Notes: generated by a model not told the origin, from the sequence alone. A stretch of 64,000 nt of DNA from Variovorax sp. PMC12 (GCF_003019815.1 NZ_CP027773.1:1933001-1997000); one strand, 5' to 3'; counted from the first letter of the stretch, positions 18,695 through 28,285 are shown. Made by a program: numbers and translations.

Positions 18695-20056
18695 TCAGTG
18701 GGTGTGCGTGGCGGAGCTCTTGCCCTGCTGCGACTTCACGACGAAGCTGCCGCTCGCGGCATAGGCCGCGCCGGGCTTGAGGCCGCTGGTGACCTCGATG
18801 CGCTGGGCGTCGCTGCGCCCGGTCTGCACATGCTGCGGCACGAAGCCGCCGGGCACGCGCAGGAACACGGTGGGCTTGTCTTCGACAGTCTGCACCGCCT
18901 CGGCCGAAACCGTCACGGGCGCGTCCACTTCGGAGGCCACGAGCTCGACGTTCACGAACAGCCCCGGGCGCCACACGCGCTGCGGGTTGGTCAGCGTGAC
19001 GCGCGCGGTGGCGGTGCGCGTCTGCGCGCCGATGAGCGAACCCACGTAAGACACCTTGCCCGTGGCCGTCTGGCCCAGGGCGCTGGAGCGGATGCTCACC
19101 GGCTCGCCGATGCGCACCAGGTTCAGGTTGTTGGCCGCCACGCTGATCTCGGCCCACACCGTCGACAGGTCGGAGATGGTGAACACATTCACTGCTTCCC
19201 CCACCGATTCGCCGAGCGAGATGTGCTTCTCGACCACCATGCCGTCGAAGGGTGCGCGCAGCTCGTAGCGGCCTAGCGCCGACGAAGATGGCGCGGCGCC
19301 CAGCGCCAGCAGCTTCTGGTTGGCATTGGCCACAGCGATCTGCGCCTCCTGCATCAGCTGCTGCGCCTGCAGGTAGTCCTGCTCGGGCGAGATCTTTTCT
19401 TCCCAGAGCTTCTTCTCGCGCTCGTAGGTGGTGCGCGCCAGCGCGAGCCGGCGCTGCGCCGACTGCAGCTCGCTGCGCTGCTCCGACAGCGCCGGGCTCG
19501 AAATCACGGCCAGCACCTGGCCGCGCTTGACCTCCTGGCCCAGGTTGGCCGACACGCTGTCGACCACGCCCGCCACGCGCGGCACCACGTGGGCCGTGCG
19601 GTCTTCGTTGAACTTGATCTCGCCGGGCAGTTGCAGCGACAACTTGATGCGCGCGGGGCCCGCGCTTTCGATGGTCATGTCGGCCGCCTTGATCTGCGCG
19701 TCGGTGAAGGCGATCTTTTCTTCCTCTTCCTCGTGGCCGGCGGGCTCCTTTTTCGCCTCCTGCTTGCCTTCCTCGTGGTGCTCGGTGTCGGCGTGGCCCT
19801 TGGCTTCACCGTGGCTGTGGTCGTGGTCTTTGCCCTCTTCCTTGGCTTCCTGCTTGCCGTGAGCCTTGCCTTCTTCGTGGTGCTCGCCGTCGCCGTGGCC
19901 GGCCTCTTCCGAGTGGCCTGCGGCCTCCGGCTTGGCGGGTGCTGAGCGAAGGATCAGCGCGCCGGCGCCAAGCCCCACCACGAGGACGACGACGATGGCC
20001 ATCCACTGCTTCTTGCCGACGCGTTCTTTGAACGAGCCGCGGTTTTCTGTGTTCAT
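18695..20056 (-). CDS. czcB: RND periplasmic adaptor, CzcB type
   Basis: This 453-residue membrane-fusion protein has an N-terminal membrane anchor (about residues 19-38), then an unusually His/Glu/Lys-rich stretch of ~85 residues (HSEEAGHGDGEHHEEG and similar) that should bind metal in the periplasm. The barrel-sandwich/lipoyl, coiled-coil and beta-barrel domains follow. It bridges CzcA to the outer-membrane channel. The C-terminus again ends THTH. Gene order and spacing (10 and 18 bases) show one operon. Confidence 0.94.
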   Translation of the reverse strand: MNTENRGSFKERVGKKQWMAIVVVLVVGLGAGALILRSAPAKPEAAGHSEEAGHGDGEHHEEGKAHGKQEAKEEGKDHDHSHGEAKGHADTEHHEEGKQEAKKEPAGHEEEEEKIAFTDAQIKAADMTIESAGPARIKLSLQLPGEIKFNEDRTAHVVPRVAGVVDSVSANLGQEVKRGQVLAVISSPALSEQRSELQSAQRRLALARTTYEREKKLWEEKISPEQDYLQAQQLMQEAQIAVANANQKLLALGAAPSSSALGRYELRAPFDGMVVEKHISLGESVGEAVNVFTISDLSTVWAEISVAANNLNLVRIGEPVSIRSSALGQTATGKVSYVGSLIGAQTRTATARVTLTNPQRVWRPGLFVNVELVASEVDAPVTVSAEAVQTVEDKPTVFLRVPGGFVPQHVQTGRSDAQRIEVTSGLKPGAAYAASGSFVVKSQQGKSSATHTH

Positions 20057-20074
20057 GATCTGTTGCCTTGCTTG

Positions 20075-21439
20075 TCAGCGCGCCACGGGCGCCGCGGGTG
20101 TCACGGGAGAAATGTCGTCGCCTTCGTTGCCGAGCAGCCGGTCGAGTTCGCCGGCCGCACGGTGCGCATCGGCCAGCGCGAGCAGGTACTGCGCGCGCAC
20201 CTGGAACAGCGTGCGCTGCGCATCCAGCGCCTCCAGGAAGCTGAACTTGCCCAGCTCGAAGCCCTTGGTCGCGGCCTTGTAGGCGGTCTCGGCACCGGGC
20301 AGCGCGTCGTGCTGCAGCGTCTGCGCGGTGGCGCGCGCGGAGCGCAGCCGTTCGGTGGCCTGCGCCACCTCGGTGCCCAGTTGCAGCTCGGCGGCAGCGA
20401 GGTCGTCGCGCGCCTTTTCCTCGCGGCTCAGGGCCTCGGCCACGTTGCCGCGGTTGGTGTCGAAGATGGGCAGCGGCACCGACAGGCCCACCACCACCTG
20501 GTTGCGCCGGCTGCCGCCGGCCTCGCCGTCGGAAGCCGGCACGCGCTTGGCACCGAGCGACACGGTCACGTCGGGAATGCGCTTGGCCTGCTCCAGGTCG
20601 GACAGTGCCTTGCGCCGCTCGACCTCGAGCCGCGCCTGCACCACCACGGGCGCCGCGGCAATGCGCACGCTCAAGTCTTGCGACGCCGCCATCGCGGGCA
20701 ACTGGTCGACCGCGCCCTCCACCTGCGTGAAGCGCGGATCGGGGTTGCCCCACAGCGCGGCCAGTTGCTGGCGGGCCGAGCGCAGCGTGCCTTCGGCCTG
20801 CAGCAGCTCCACGCGCGTACCCGCCTCGGCCACGCGCGCCCTGGTTTCTTCCAGCGGCGACACCTTGCCGGCGGCCACGCGATTGGTGGCCGCGCGGGTC
20901 GCGGTCTGCGCGAGGCCCACGGAATCCTGCGCGAGCCGCAGGCGCTCCTGCGCGGTCAGCACGTCGAAGAAGGCGGTGACGGTCGCGGCGCGGATCTCGG
21001 CGCGTCGCCCCGCCAGCGCGGACGCGGCCTGGTCGCGCGCGCGCTCGGCGGCCGTCACGCGGGCAGAGCGCTTGCCGCCGAGCTCGATCGGCTGGCTCAG
21101 CTGCAAGGTGGTGGTGCGGTTGTCGCGGCGCAGGTCTTCCAGCTGTGCGTCCAACGTGGGGTTGGGCCAGGCGCCGGCCTGCACGATGGCGGCCTCGGTG
21201 GCGTCCTGCTCGCGCGACGCGGCGGCAAGGCCGGGGTTGGCGCGCAGTGCCATCGCAACCGCGCTGCGCAGGGTCAGCGGGCCCGTGGACTCCAGTGTCC
21301 TGGTGGCCGCGCGCGAAGACGCCTGCGGCGAAGCCGAAGAGGAACCGGCCGAGGCCGGAACGGACGGCGTGACTTGTTGTGAATATGCCGGGGGCACCGC
21401 CATGGCCAATACGGCCAGCGGCACGAAGAGCGTGCGCAT
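20075..21439 (-). CDS. czcC: TolC-family outer-membrane efflux channel, CzcC type
   Basis: 454 residues with a Sec signal peptide (LFVPLAVLAMAVPPAYS), a low-complexity Ser/Ala linker, then the two OEP repeats of helical coiled coil. It forms the exit duct of the CzcCBA complex across the outer membrane. It lies between czcI and czcB in the operon. Confidence 0.93.
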   Translation of the reverse strand: MRTLFVPLAVLAMAVPPAYSQQVTPSVPASAGSSSASPQASSRAATRTLESTGPLTLRSAVAMALRANPGLAAASREQDATEAAIVQAGAWPNPTLDAQLEDLRRDNRTTTLQLSQPIELGGKRSARVTAAERARDQAASALAGRRAEIRAATVTAFFDVLTAQERLRLAQDSVGLAQTATRAATNRVAAGKVSPLEETRARVAEAGTRVELLQAEGTLRSARQQLAALWGNPDPRFTQVEGAVDQLPAMAASQDLSVRIAAAPVVVQARLEVERRKALSDLEQAKRIPDVTVSLGAKRVPASDGEAGGSRRNQVVVGLSVPLPIFDTNRGNVAEALSREEKARDDLAAAELQLGTEVAQATERLRSARATAQTLQHDALPGAETAYKAATKGFELGKFSFLEALDAQRTLFQVRAQYLLALADAHRAAGELDRLLGNEGDDISPVTPAAPVAR

Positions 21440-21534
21440 CGAATTCTCCTGGGTTGCGAAACAACGGACGGACGAATTCGGCGAGAGCTCAGCTGATGGT
21501 GTGGATCAGAAGTCGGGTGTGTTCTCTCGCCGAA

Positions 21535-21909
21535 TCAGAAGGCGAGAGACCAGTCGGGACGGACCGGAACGTCGGAGATGTGCGAGTCGAAGCGCTCGGC
21601 CGCCATGACGCGCAGCGGCTGTGCAATGCGCCGCGCGGACAGCACGGGCTCCGGCGTGCCTTCGACGTGCTGCGCGTAGCCCGAATGGCAGACCGCGCAG
21701 TCGCCGATGACGGCATTCGGCTGGGTGCTGGAGTTCTTCTGCGCGCCCTCGCCGCTGTGGCTGCGGTCGGTGCCGCGGCTTTCGTGCTCGTGGTGGCCCC
21801 AGTGCTGGGGCTGCATGTCGTGCTCGTGCTGGCAATAGGCTGACGCCGCCGCCCAGCTGAGCTGGAACGGAAGCAGGAACAGCATGAGGATCAGGAACCA
21901 GCGGCGCAT
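21535..21909 (-). CDS. czcI: CzcI-like small periplasmic Cys/His-rich protein
   Basis: A 124-residue protein with a clear signal peptide (MRRWFLILMLFLLPFQLSWA) that closely resembles CzcI proteins. The mature part has HEHDM, HWGHHEHES and CAVC motifs, probable metal ligands. CzcI proteins are found at the head of czc operons and are thought to modulate induction. The start is fixed by the signal peptide; the open frame continues upstream opposite the regulator gene. First gene of czcICBA. Confidence 0.85.
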   Translation of the reverse strand: MRRWFLILMLFLLPFQLSWAAASAYCQHEHDMQPQHWGHHEHESRGTDRSHSGEGAQKNSSTQPNAVIGDCAVCHSGYAQHVEGTPEPVLSARRIAQPLRVMAAERFDSHISDVPVRPDWSLAF

Positions 21910-22018
21910 GGAGCAAAAAGTATATCGGGGGCCTGTGGCAGTGCTTGGGCAATGCCCTTGCGGCTTGCAGGCGCCGCGGAATGTATGACACAAGGTCGAG
22001 CGCTTGTCCGTCAATAGG

Positions 22019-22034
22019 ATTACCAAAACGTAAC
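22019..22034. promoter_or_regulatory. Operator-like palindrome between czcI and the response regulator
   Basis: ATTAC (22019-22023), six bases, then GTAAC (22030-22034): a TTAC-N6-GTAA dyad. This has the form of sites bound by CopR/CzcR-type OmpR-family regulators. It sits between the divergent metal-efflux operon and the two-component genes. A further GTTACC half-site lies at 22055-22060. Confidence 0.6.
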
Positions 22035-22068
22035 CATGGCGGCGAAAGTGCTTCGTTACCATTCGGAA

Positions 22069-22746
22069 ATGCGCATTCTTGTCATCGAAGACGAGCCCAA
22101 ACTGGGCGATTACCTGAAAAAGGGGCTCGAAGAGAACGGATACGTGGTCGACATAGCCCGCGACGGCATCGAGGGGAAATACCTCGCCACCGAGGGTGAC
22201 TACGCTCTGGTTCTGCTCGATGTGATGCTGCCCGGCATCGACGGCTTCGCCGTCCTGCAGGCCATACGGCGCACCCGCAACGTGCCCGTGCTGGTGCTCA
22301 CCGCGCGCGACAAGGTCGAAGACCGCGTGCAGGGCCTGCAGCAGGGGGCGGACGACTATCTCGTCAAGCCGTTCTCGTTTTCGGAGCTGCTGGCGCGGGT
22401 GCAGGCGCTGCTGCGCCGGGGCAAGCCGCAGGAATCGACAACGCTGCGGCTGGCCGACCTGGAGCTCGACCTCGTCAGCCGCAAGTGCTTTCGCAACCGC
22501 GCGCGGCTCGACCTCACGGCCAAGGAATTCACGCTGCTGGTGGTGCTGCTGCGCCGGCGCGGCCAGATCCTGTCGCGCACCACGCTCGCCGAGCAAGTGT
22601 GGGACATGAACTTCGACAGCGACACCAACGTGGTGGAAGTGGCCATCCGCCGCCTGCGCAGCAAGCTCGACGACCCGTTCGACGTGAAGCTGCTGCATAC
22701 GGTGCGCGGCATGGGCTACGTGCTGGAAGACCGCTCCTGGGCATGA
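22069..22746 (+). CDS. czcR: OmpR-family heavy-metal response regulator
   Basis: This 225-residue regulator has a receiver domain (acidic pocket IEDE at 7-9, phospho-acceptor Asp51 in LLDVMLPG, Lys in LVKPF) and a C-terminal winged helix. It belongs to the CusR/CopR/CzcR group. ATG 22069 (MRILVIEDE) was chosen; the upstream ATG at 22036 lies next to the predicted operator. It diverges from czcICBA and overlaps the sensor kinase by four bases. Confidence 0.92.
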   Translation: MRILVIEDEPKLGDYLKKGLEENGYVVDIARDGIEGKYLATEGDYALVLLDVMLPGIDGFAVLQAIRRTRNVPVLVLTARDKVEDRVQGLQQGADDYLVKPFSFSELLARVQALLRRGKPQESTTLRLADLELDLVSRKCFRNRARLDLTAKEFTLLVVLLRRRGQILSRTTLAEQVWDMNFDSDTNVVEVAIRRLRSKLDDPFDVKLLHTVRGMGYVLEDRSWA

Positions 22747-24068
22747 GCCAGCCCCCAGGCCGGCCGCACTCCATCCAGAGCCGGCTGTCGCTCTGGATCG
22801 CCGCGCAGACCCTGTTCGGGCTCAGCGTGATCTGCCTTGCCATCTACCTCGTCACGGCCTGGAACTTCGGGCAGAAGCAGGAAGAGGAACTCGACCACAA
22901 GGCCGTGCTGGTGCAGCACCTGCTCAAAGAGGCCGAGAAAGGCGGCGACCTGCCCTTCCTGCGGCACAAGCTCGACGACTTCTTCTCGATGCAGGACGAC
23001 GTGACGCTGTCGATCTCGCACGCGGGCCAGACGCTGTTCCAGTCGACGCCCGCCGTCGGAGGCCGCTGGATGCTGCGCGACATCGAGGTGCCATGGACGC
23101 AGGGCGCCACCAGCACCCAGCTGTCGGTGCAGATCGGCGTGAACACCGCGCAGGAAGCGCGGCTGCTGCGGCGCCTCGCCTGGACGCTGCTGGGCGCGGT
23201 GGTGCTGGGCACGGCGCTGGTCTCGTTCACCGGCATGTGGCTGGTGCGGCGCGGGCTGCGTCCGCTCAAGCGGCTGGCCGAGAGCACCGCGGCCATGGCG
23301 CCGGACAAGGCCAACCGGCCGATCGACGCCATGGACTTCGCGGAGGAACTGCGCCCCTGGATCACCCAATTCAACGCCCTGCTGCTGCGGGTGCAGCGCG
23401 CCTACGTGCAGCTGGAGTCGTTCAACGCCGACGTGGCGCACGAACTGCGCACACCCCTGGCCAACCTCATCGGCTCCACCGAACTCGCGCTGACCCGCCA
23501 GCGCAGCAACGAAGAGCTGCAGGCCGTGCTCGCGTCCAACCTCGAAGAGGTCGGCAGGCTCTCGGGCATCGTCACCGACATGCTGTTCCTGTCGCAGGCC
23601 GAGCGCGGCACGCCGATGCGCACGCGCGCGTCGACCAGCCTGGCCGTGCAGGCCGCCGACGTGATCGACTTCTACGACGCCATGCTGGAAGAAGCCGGCC
23701 TGCGCGCCGAGGTGGCCGGCGACGCCACGGCCGACGTGGATGCCGCGCTGATACGGCGCGCGCTGTTCAACCTGCTGGGCAACGCCATCCGCTTCGCCAC
23801 GCCGGCCTCGGTCATCCGCATCGAGATAGCCCAGGACAGCCAGGAATTCACCATCGCGGTGGTCAACCGCGGCGAGCCCATCGACCCTGCCGCGCTGCCG
23901 CGCCTGTTCGAGCGCTTCTACCGCGCAGCCCAGGCGCGCGACGGCTCGACACGGCACCACGGCCTGGGGCTGTCGATCGTCGAGGCCATCGCGCGCATGC
24001 ACGGCGGGCGGGTGTTCGCGGCCAGCCAGGGCGGCGAGACGCGCATCGGGTTCACGCTGCAGCGATGA
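22743..24068 (+). CDS. czcS: Heavy-metal sensor histidine kinase
   Basis: 441 residues: membrane segment near residues 17-37, a periplasmic sensor loop of about 120 residues, a second membrane segment near 150-170, HAMP linker, and the phospho-acceptor His233 in DVAHELRTP. The ATP-binding domain has NLLGNAIRF (N box), FERFYR (F box) and HGLGLSI (G2). The start overlaps the regulator stop (ATGA). It should phosphorylate CzcR in response to periplasmic metal. Confidence 0.92.
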   Translation: MSQPPGRPHSIQSRLSLWIAAQTLFGLSVICLAIYLVTAWNFGQKQEEELDHKAVLVQHLLKEAEKGGDLPFLRHKLDDFFSMQDDVTLSISHAGQTLFQSTPAVGGRWMLRDIEVPWTQGATSTQLSVQIGVNTAQEARLLRRLAWTLLGAVVLGTALVSFTGMWLVRRGLRPLKRLAESTAAMAPDKANRPIDAMDFAEELRPWITQFNALLLRVQRAYVQLESFNADVAHELRTPLANLIGSTELALTRQRSNEELQAVLASNLEEVGRLSGIVTDMLFLSQAERGTPMRTRASTSLAVQAADVIDFYDAMLEEAGLRAEVAGDATADVDAALIRRALFNLLGNAIRFATPASVIRIEIAQDSQEFTIAVVNRGEPIDPAALPRLFERFYRAAQARDGSTRHHGLGLSIVEAIARMHGGRVFAASQGGETRIGFTLQR

Positions 24069-24072
24069 GCCA

Positions 24073-25326
24073 TCAAGGCTTGGCGTGCGCCGCATCGGCC
24101 ACGGCGGGCGCCCGGCGGCCGATGAACAGGTTGATCAGCGGTCCGGTCATGGCGGTGGTCGCAAGCGCCATCACCAGCAGCATGGTGAAGAGCTCGGGGC
24201 CGATGAGGCCGGCGTCCAGGCCGATCTTCATGACGATGAGTTCCATCAGCCCGCGCGCGTTCATCAGCGAGCCGGTGGCCAGGCTTTCACGCCAGCCGTA
24301 GCCCGCCATGCGGGCGCCGACCGCGCCCCCGGCGATCTTGCCGAAGGCGGCCGTGGCCAGGATCAGCATCATGGCGCCGAAGCCCGCACCCGAGAACGCA
24401 TTGGACGTGGTGCCGAGCCCGGCCAGCGCAAAGAACAGCGGCATCAGCACGACGATGGAGATCGGCTCGATGCGCTCGCTCAGCGACTTCAGCAGCCGGT
24501 CGTCGCGCGGCAGGCAGGCGCCGAAGAGGAAAGCGCCGAACACCGCGTGCAGGTGCAGCCACTCGGTGGCCAAGGCCGTGGCCAGCAGGCCGAGCATCAG
24601 CGAGGCCATCACCGTGGTCGAGGGCTCGCCCTCGGGCGCCTTGGTGCGCAGCAGCCACGCGAAGGCCGGCTTGAGCCCGAAGAACAGCACGCACAGCACC
24701 ACGGCCATGCCCAGCGTGGTCTTGAGCAGCCCCTGGTAGCCCTCGCCCGCCCCCACCATCGCCACCACGAAAGCCAGCAGGATCCACGCGAACACGTCGA
24801 CCACGGCGGCGGCGCCGAGCGACAGCTGGCCGAAGGGCGTGCGCGTCATGCCGCGGTCCTTGAGGATGCGCGCCATCACCGGGAATGCGGTGATCGACAG
24901 CGCCGCCGCCATGAACAGCGCGAACGGCCAGAAGCCGACACCCGCCGGCGCCAGCGTGGGATAGAGGGCCGGCGAGATCGCGATGCCCAGCGCCAGCGGC
25001 ACGACCACGCTCAGCACGCCCACGTAGCCCGCCGAACGCAACTGCTCGCGCACGCTTTTGGAAGCCCGCAGCTCCAGCCCCACCACGAACATGAAAAGCA
25101 CCAGCCCGAGAGTCGACAGCGACGACAGTCCCTGCAGCGACTCCCTGGAGAACAGCTGCGCATGCAGCGAAGGAAACAGCGCTCCGAAGACGATCGGCCC
25201 CAGCATCAGGCCGGCGGCCATCTCGCCCACCACGCCGGGCTGCCCGACGTGCCGGAGAACCCAGCCGCAGACGCGCGCGGTGGTCAGGATGACGATGAGT
25301 TGCAGCAGCAGGGAAGTTGCGGACAT
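24073..25326 (-). CDS. Cation:proton antiporter, CPA2 (KefB/NapA type)
   Basis: 417 residues with about 12 membrane segments. Typical CPA2 stretches include GEMAAGLMLGPIVFG, FMFVVGLEL and the ion-site region AAAVVDVFAWILLA. There is no C-terminal RCK/TrkA domain, so it resembles NapA-type Na+/H+ exchangers more than glutathione-gated KefB/C. It converges on the sensor kinase with a 4-base gap. A role in pH or metal stress is inferred from position. Confidence 0.88.
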   Translation of the reverse strand: MSATSLLLQLIVILTTARVCGWVLRHVGQPGVVGEMAAGLMLGPIVFGALFPSLHAQLFSRESLQGLSSLSTLGLVLFMFVVGLELRASKSVREQLRSAGYVGVLSVVVPLALGIAISPALYPTLAPAGVGFWPFALFMAAALSITAFPVMARILKDRGMTRTPFGQLSLGAAAVVDVFAWILLAFVVAMVGAGEGYQGLLKTTLGMAVVLCVLFFGLKPAFAWLLRTKAPEGEPSTTVMASLMLGLLATALATEWLHLHAVFGAFLFGACLPRDDRLLKSLSERIEPISIVVLMPLFFALAGLGTTSNAFSGAGFGAMMLILATAAFGKIAGGAVGARMAGYGWRESLATGSLMNARGLMELIVMKIGLDAGLIGPELFTMLLVMALATTAMTGPLINLFIGRRAPAVADAAHAKP

Positions 25327-25413
25327 GGCGTAGCGATAACTTGGAAGCCGACGGAATTGCGGCCCATGTTAGTGCCCCACGATGACCGGCTCAACCCGAC
25401 CTCCGCCCTGCCC

Positions 25414-27735
25414 TTATCTGGGTACGCGCATCAGGCGCAGCCCGTTCGCCACCACCAGCAGGCTCGCCCCCATGTCCGCGAACACCGCCATCCACATGGT
25501 CGCGCTGCCGAACACCGCCAGCACGAAGAACACCGCCTTGATGCCCAGCGCCAGCGTGATGTTCTGCCAAAGCACCGAATGCGCGCGGCGCGACAGGCGG
25601 ATGGTCTCGGGAATGCGGCGCAGGTCGTCGTTCATGATGACCACGTCGGCCGCTTCCATGGCGGTGTCGGTGCCCGCGCCGCCCATGGCGAAGCCGATGT
25701 CGGCCTGTGCCAGCGCGGGTGCGTCGTTGATGCCGTCGCCGGTCATGGCGGCCGCGCCGTAGCGCTGCTGCATGGCCTTGATGGCGTCGAGCTTTTCCTC
25801 GGGCAGCAGGTTGCCGCGCACGTCGTCGATGCCGGCGTGGGCGCCGATGGTCTTTGCAGTGGCGGTGTTGTCGCCGGTGAGCATCACGGGCGTCACGCCC
25901 AGCGCGCGCAGCTCGGCCACCGCCGCCTGCGACGATTCCTTGATGGTGTCGGCCACCGCGAACAGCGCCAGCACCGCCGTGTCTGATGCCAGCAGCGTAA
26001 CGGTGCGGCCCGCTTCTTCATGCCGCTTGAGCTCGGCTTCGAGCGCCGGCGAGCACAGCCCGCGTTCCTCGATCAGCCGGTGGTTGCCGAGCACGTAGGC
26101 CTGGCCCGCCAGCGTGGCCCCGACGCCGCGGCCGGGCAGCGCGGTGAAGTCGGCGACTTCTTGCCGCTGGCTCTTCAAGCCCTCTGCAATGGCTTTCGAC
26201 ACCGGGTGGTCGGAGCGGCCCGCAATGCTGGCGGCCACCGCGAAAGCGACGGCTTCATTGCCCGATGCATCCAACAGCACCGACTCGACCAGCTTCGGCT
26301 TGCCTTCGGTGATGGTGCCGGTCTTGTCGAGCGCAATCGCCTTGAGCTTGCGCGCCTCTTCGAGGTACGTGCCGCCCTTGATGAGAATGCCGCGCCGCGC
26401 GGCCGAGGCCAGCGCGCTCACCACGGTGACGGGCGTAGAGATGACCAGCGCGCACGGGCACGCAATGACCAGCAGCACCAGCGCCTTGTACACCGACTGC
26501 ATCCACGTCCAGTCCATGAACAGCGGCGTGAGCACCGCCACGGCCAGCGCCAGCACGAAGACGGTGGGCGTGTAGACGGCCGCGAACCTGTCGACGAAGC
26601 GCTGCGTGGGCGCGCGCGAGCCCTGTGCCTCCTCGACGGCGTGGATGATGCGCGCGAGCGTGGTGTTCGACGCCACCGCCGTCACGCGGAACTCCAGCGC
26701 GGCGGTCTGGTTGATGGTGCCCGCGAACACCGGGTCGCCCACGGTCTTGTCGACGGGAATGCTCTCGCCGGTGACGGGCGCCTGGTCGATGGCGCTGGTG
26801 CCTTCGGTCACCACGCCGTCGAGCGGCACGCGCTCGCCGGGGCGGATGCGCGCCACGGCGCCCAGCGCCACGGTGTTGGCCATCACGGTCTGCCAGCTGC
26901 CGTCGGCCTGCTTGACCTCCGCCTGCTCGGGCGCGAGCGCCAGCAGGCTCTGGATGGCGTTGCGCGCGCGGTCCACGGCGCGCGCCTCGATCAGCTCGGC
27001 AATGGCGTAGAGCGCCATCACCATTGCGGCTTCGGGCCACTGGCCGATGATGAAGGCGCCGGTCACGGCCACCGCCATCAGGGCGTTGATGTTCAGGCGC
27101 CCGCGCACCAGCGCGGCAAAGCCTTTCTTGTAAGTGTCCAGGCCCGCCAGGCCGATGGCGCCGAGCGCGAGCACGACTTCCGCGGCCTTGAAGCCCATGC
27201 CGTCCGGCGCCATGAACGAAATCGACTCGGCGGCGATGGCCAGCACCAGCGCCGCGACGAGGCGCACGAGGCCCATGTTCATGCCGGCGATCTGCGCGGG
27301 CGCCGCGGCGGCCTGCTCGCCGGGAGCGTTCAGCGGTTCCGGCTTGAAGCCGGCCTTGCGGATGGCGGCCAGTGCCTCGGGCAACGCGCCGTCTTCGGTG
27401 GTGATGGCCATGGTGCGCTCGCCGAGGCGAAAGCGCAGGGCCTTGACGCCCGCCACCGGCTCCAGCGCGCGGCGGATTTCCGACTCTTCCACCGCGCAGT
27501 CCATGGTGGGAATGCGGAACAGCAGGGCGCCCTTGGGCACATCGGCGTTGTCTGTTGCGGCCGGGGCGAGCGGAATCGGGCCGCAGGGGCTGGCGCTGCC
27601 GCAGCAGGAACCTTCGGCATGCGAGTGGGCATGCGGCTTGGCGTGCTCGTGGTCATGGCCGTGGTCGTCGCCATGCGGATGAGGGTGCGAATGGGCGTGC
27701 GGCACAGGCCGGGTCAGAGCGTTTTCGTTCGTCAT
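25414..27735 (-). CDS. cadA: Zn/Cd/Pb-exporting P1B-type ATPase
   Basis: This 773-residue pump has a His-rich N-terminus (repeated HAHSH/HPHPH), a CC pair (GSCCGS) and one HMA-like domain with TMDCAVEESE in place of GMTCxxC, as in CadA/PbrA relatives. The ATPase core is complete: membrane metal site CPC (426-428), phosphorylation motif DKTGT (Asp470), TGES and GDGINDAP. It exports divalent soft metals from the cytoplasm. The start codon lies almost at the predicted transcription start and has no Shine-Dalgarno sequence. A MerR regulator is divergent. Confidence 0.95.
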   Translation of the reverse strand: MTNENALTRPVPHAHSHPHPHGDDHGHDHEHAKPHAHSHAEGSCCGSASPCGPIPLAPAATDNADVPKGALLFRIPTMDCAVEESEIRRALEPVAGVKALRFRLGERTMAITTEDGALPEALAAIRKAGFKPEPLNAPGEQAAAAPAQIAGMNMGLVRLVAALVLAIAAESISFMAPDGMGFKAAEVVLALGAIGLAGLDTYKKGFAALVRGRLNINALMAVAVTGAFIIGQWPEAAMVMALYAIAELIEARAVDRARNAIQSLLALAPEQAEVKQADGSWQTVMANTVALGAVARIRPGERVPLDGVVTEGTSAIDQAPVTGESIPVDKTVGDPVFAGTINQTAALEFRVTAVASNTTLARIIHAVEEAQGSRAPTQRFVDRFAAVYTPTVFVLALAVAVLTPLFMDWTWMQSVYKALVLLVIACPCALVISTPVTVVSALASAARRGILIKGGTYLEEARKLKAIALDKTGTITEGKPKLVESVLLDASGNEAVAFAVAASIAGRSDHPVSKAIAEGLKSQRQEVADFTALPGRGVGATLAGQAYVLGNHRLIEERGLCSPALEAELKRHEEAGRTVTLLASDTAVLALFAVADTIKESSQAAVAELRALGVTPVMLTGDNTATAKTIGAHAGIDDVRGNLLPEEKLDAIKAMQQRYGAAAMTGDGINDAPALAQADIGFAMGGAGTDTAMEAADVVIMNDDLRRIPETIRLSRRAHSVLWQNITLALGIKAVFFVLAVFGSATMWMAVFADMGASLLVVANGLRLMRVPR

Positions 27736-27742
27736 GGAATCG

Positions 27743-27773
27743 ATTGGAAACCCTGAAGCAGGTGTAGAGTCAA
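27743..27773 (-). promoter_or_regulatory. MerR-type cadA promoter with CadR/PbrR operator
   Basis: On the minus strand: -35 TTGACT (27773-27768), a 19-base spacer, -10 TCCAAT (27748-27743). The long spacer is the hallmark of MerR-regulated promoters. It contains a dyad, ACTCTA and TCAGGGT at the ends of 27770-27750, like Cd/Pb operators. The start site would fall at about 27736, one base before the cadA ATG. Confidence 0.72.
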
Positions 27774-27805
27774 ACGCTCATTTCCACTCGTTCATTTGCC
27801 GCATC

Positions 27806-28276
27806 ATGAAAATCGGTGAGCTGGCCAAGGTCGCGAACACACCCGTCGAAACCATCCGGTACTACGAGCGCGAACGGCTGTTGCCCGAGCCCGCGCGCAC
27901 CGAAGGCAACTACCGCATCTACGACGAAGACCATGCCCAGCGCCTGGGCTTCATCCGCCGCTGCCGCTCGCTGGACATGACGCTCGACGAGATCCGCAGC
28001 CTGCTCAGATTCCGCGACGCCCCGCAGGAAGACTGCGGCCAGGTCAACCAGCTGCTCGACGACCACATCGGCCACGTGGCCGCGCGCATCGCCGAGCTGA
28101 AGACGCTGGAAAAACAGTTGAAGGCGCTGCGCCAGCAATGCGGCGGGTCGGAGTCGGCGAGCAACTGCGGCATCCTGCAGGAGCTGGACACCGCCACGCT
28201 CGCGCCCGAGCCCTTCGGCCAGCACGCGGGGCACGTGCACGGCGCGCTGCACGCGCCGGCCAAGCGCGCGGCCTGA
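27806..28276 (+). CDS. cadR: MerR-family Cd/Pb-responsive regulator
   Basis: 156 residues. The N-terminal winged helix (KIGELAKVANTPVETIRYYERE) is followed by a dimerisation helix and three Cys at 77, 112 and 121, the CadR/PbrR metal-binding set. The C-terminal tail is His-containing (GQHAGHVHGALH), also as in CadR. The start at 27806 is where the family begins; the frame is open back to 27734 inside the divergent promoter. It should repress and activate the cadA promoter. Confidence 0.93.
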   Translation: MKIGELAKVANTPVETIRYYERERLLPEPARTEGNYRIYDEDHAQRLGFIRRCRSLDMTLDEIRSLLRFRDAPQEDCGQVNQLLDDHIGHVAARIAELKTLEKQLKALRQQCGGSESASNCGILQELDTATLAPEPFGQHAGHVHGALHAPAKRAA

Positions 28277-28285
28277 CCGGTCTTT

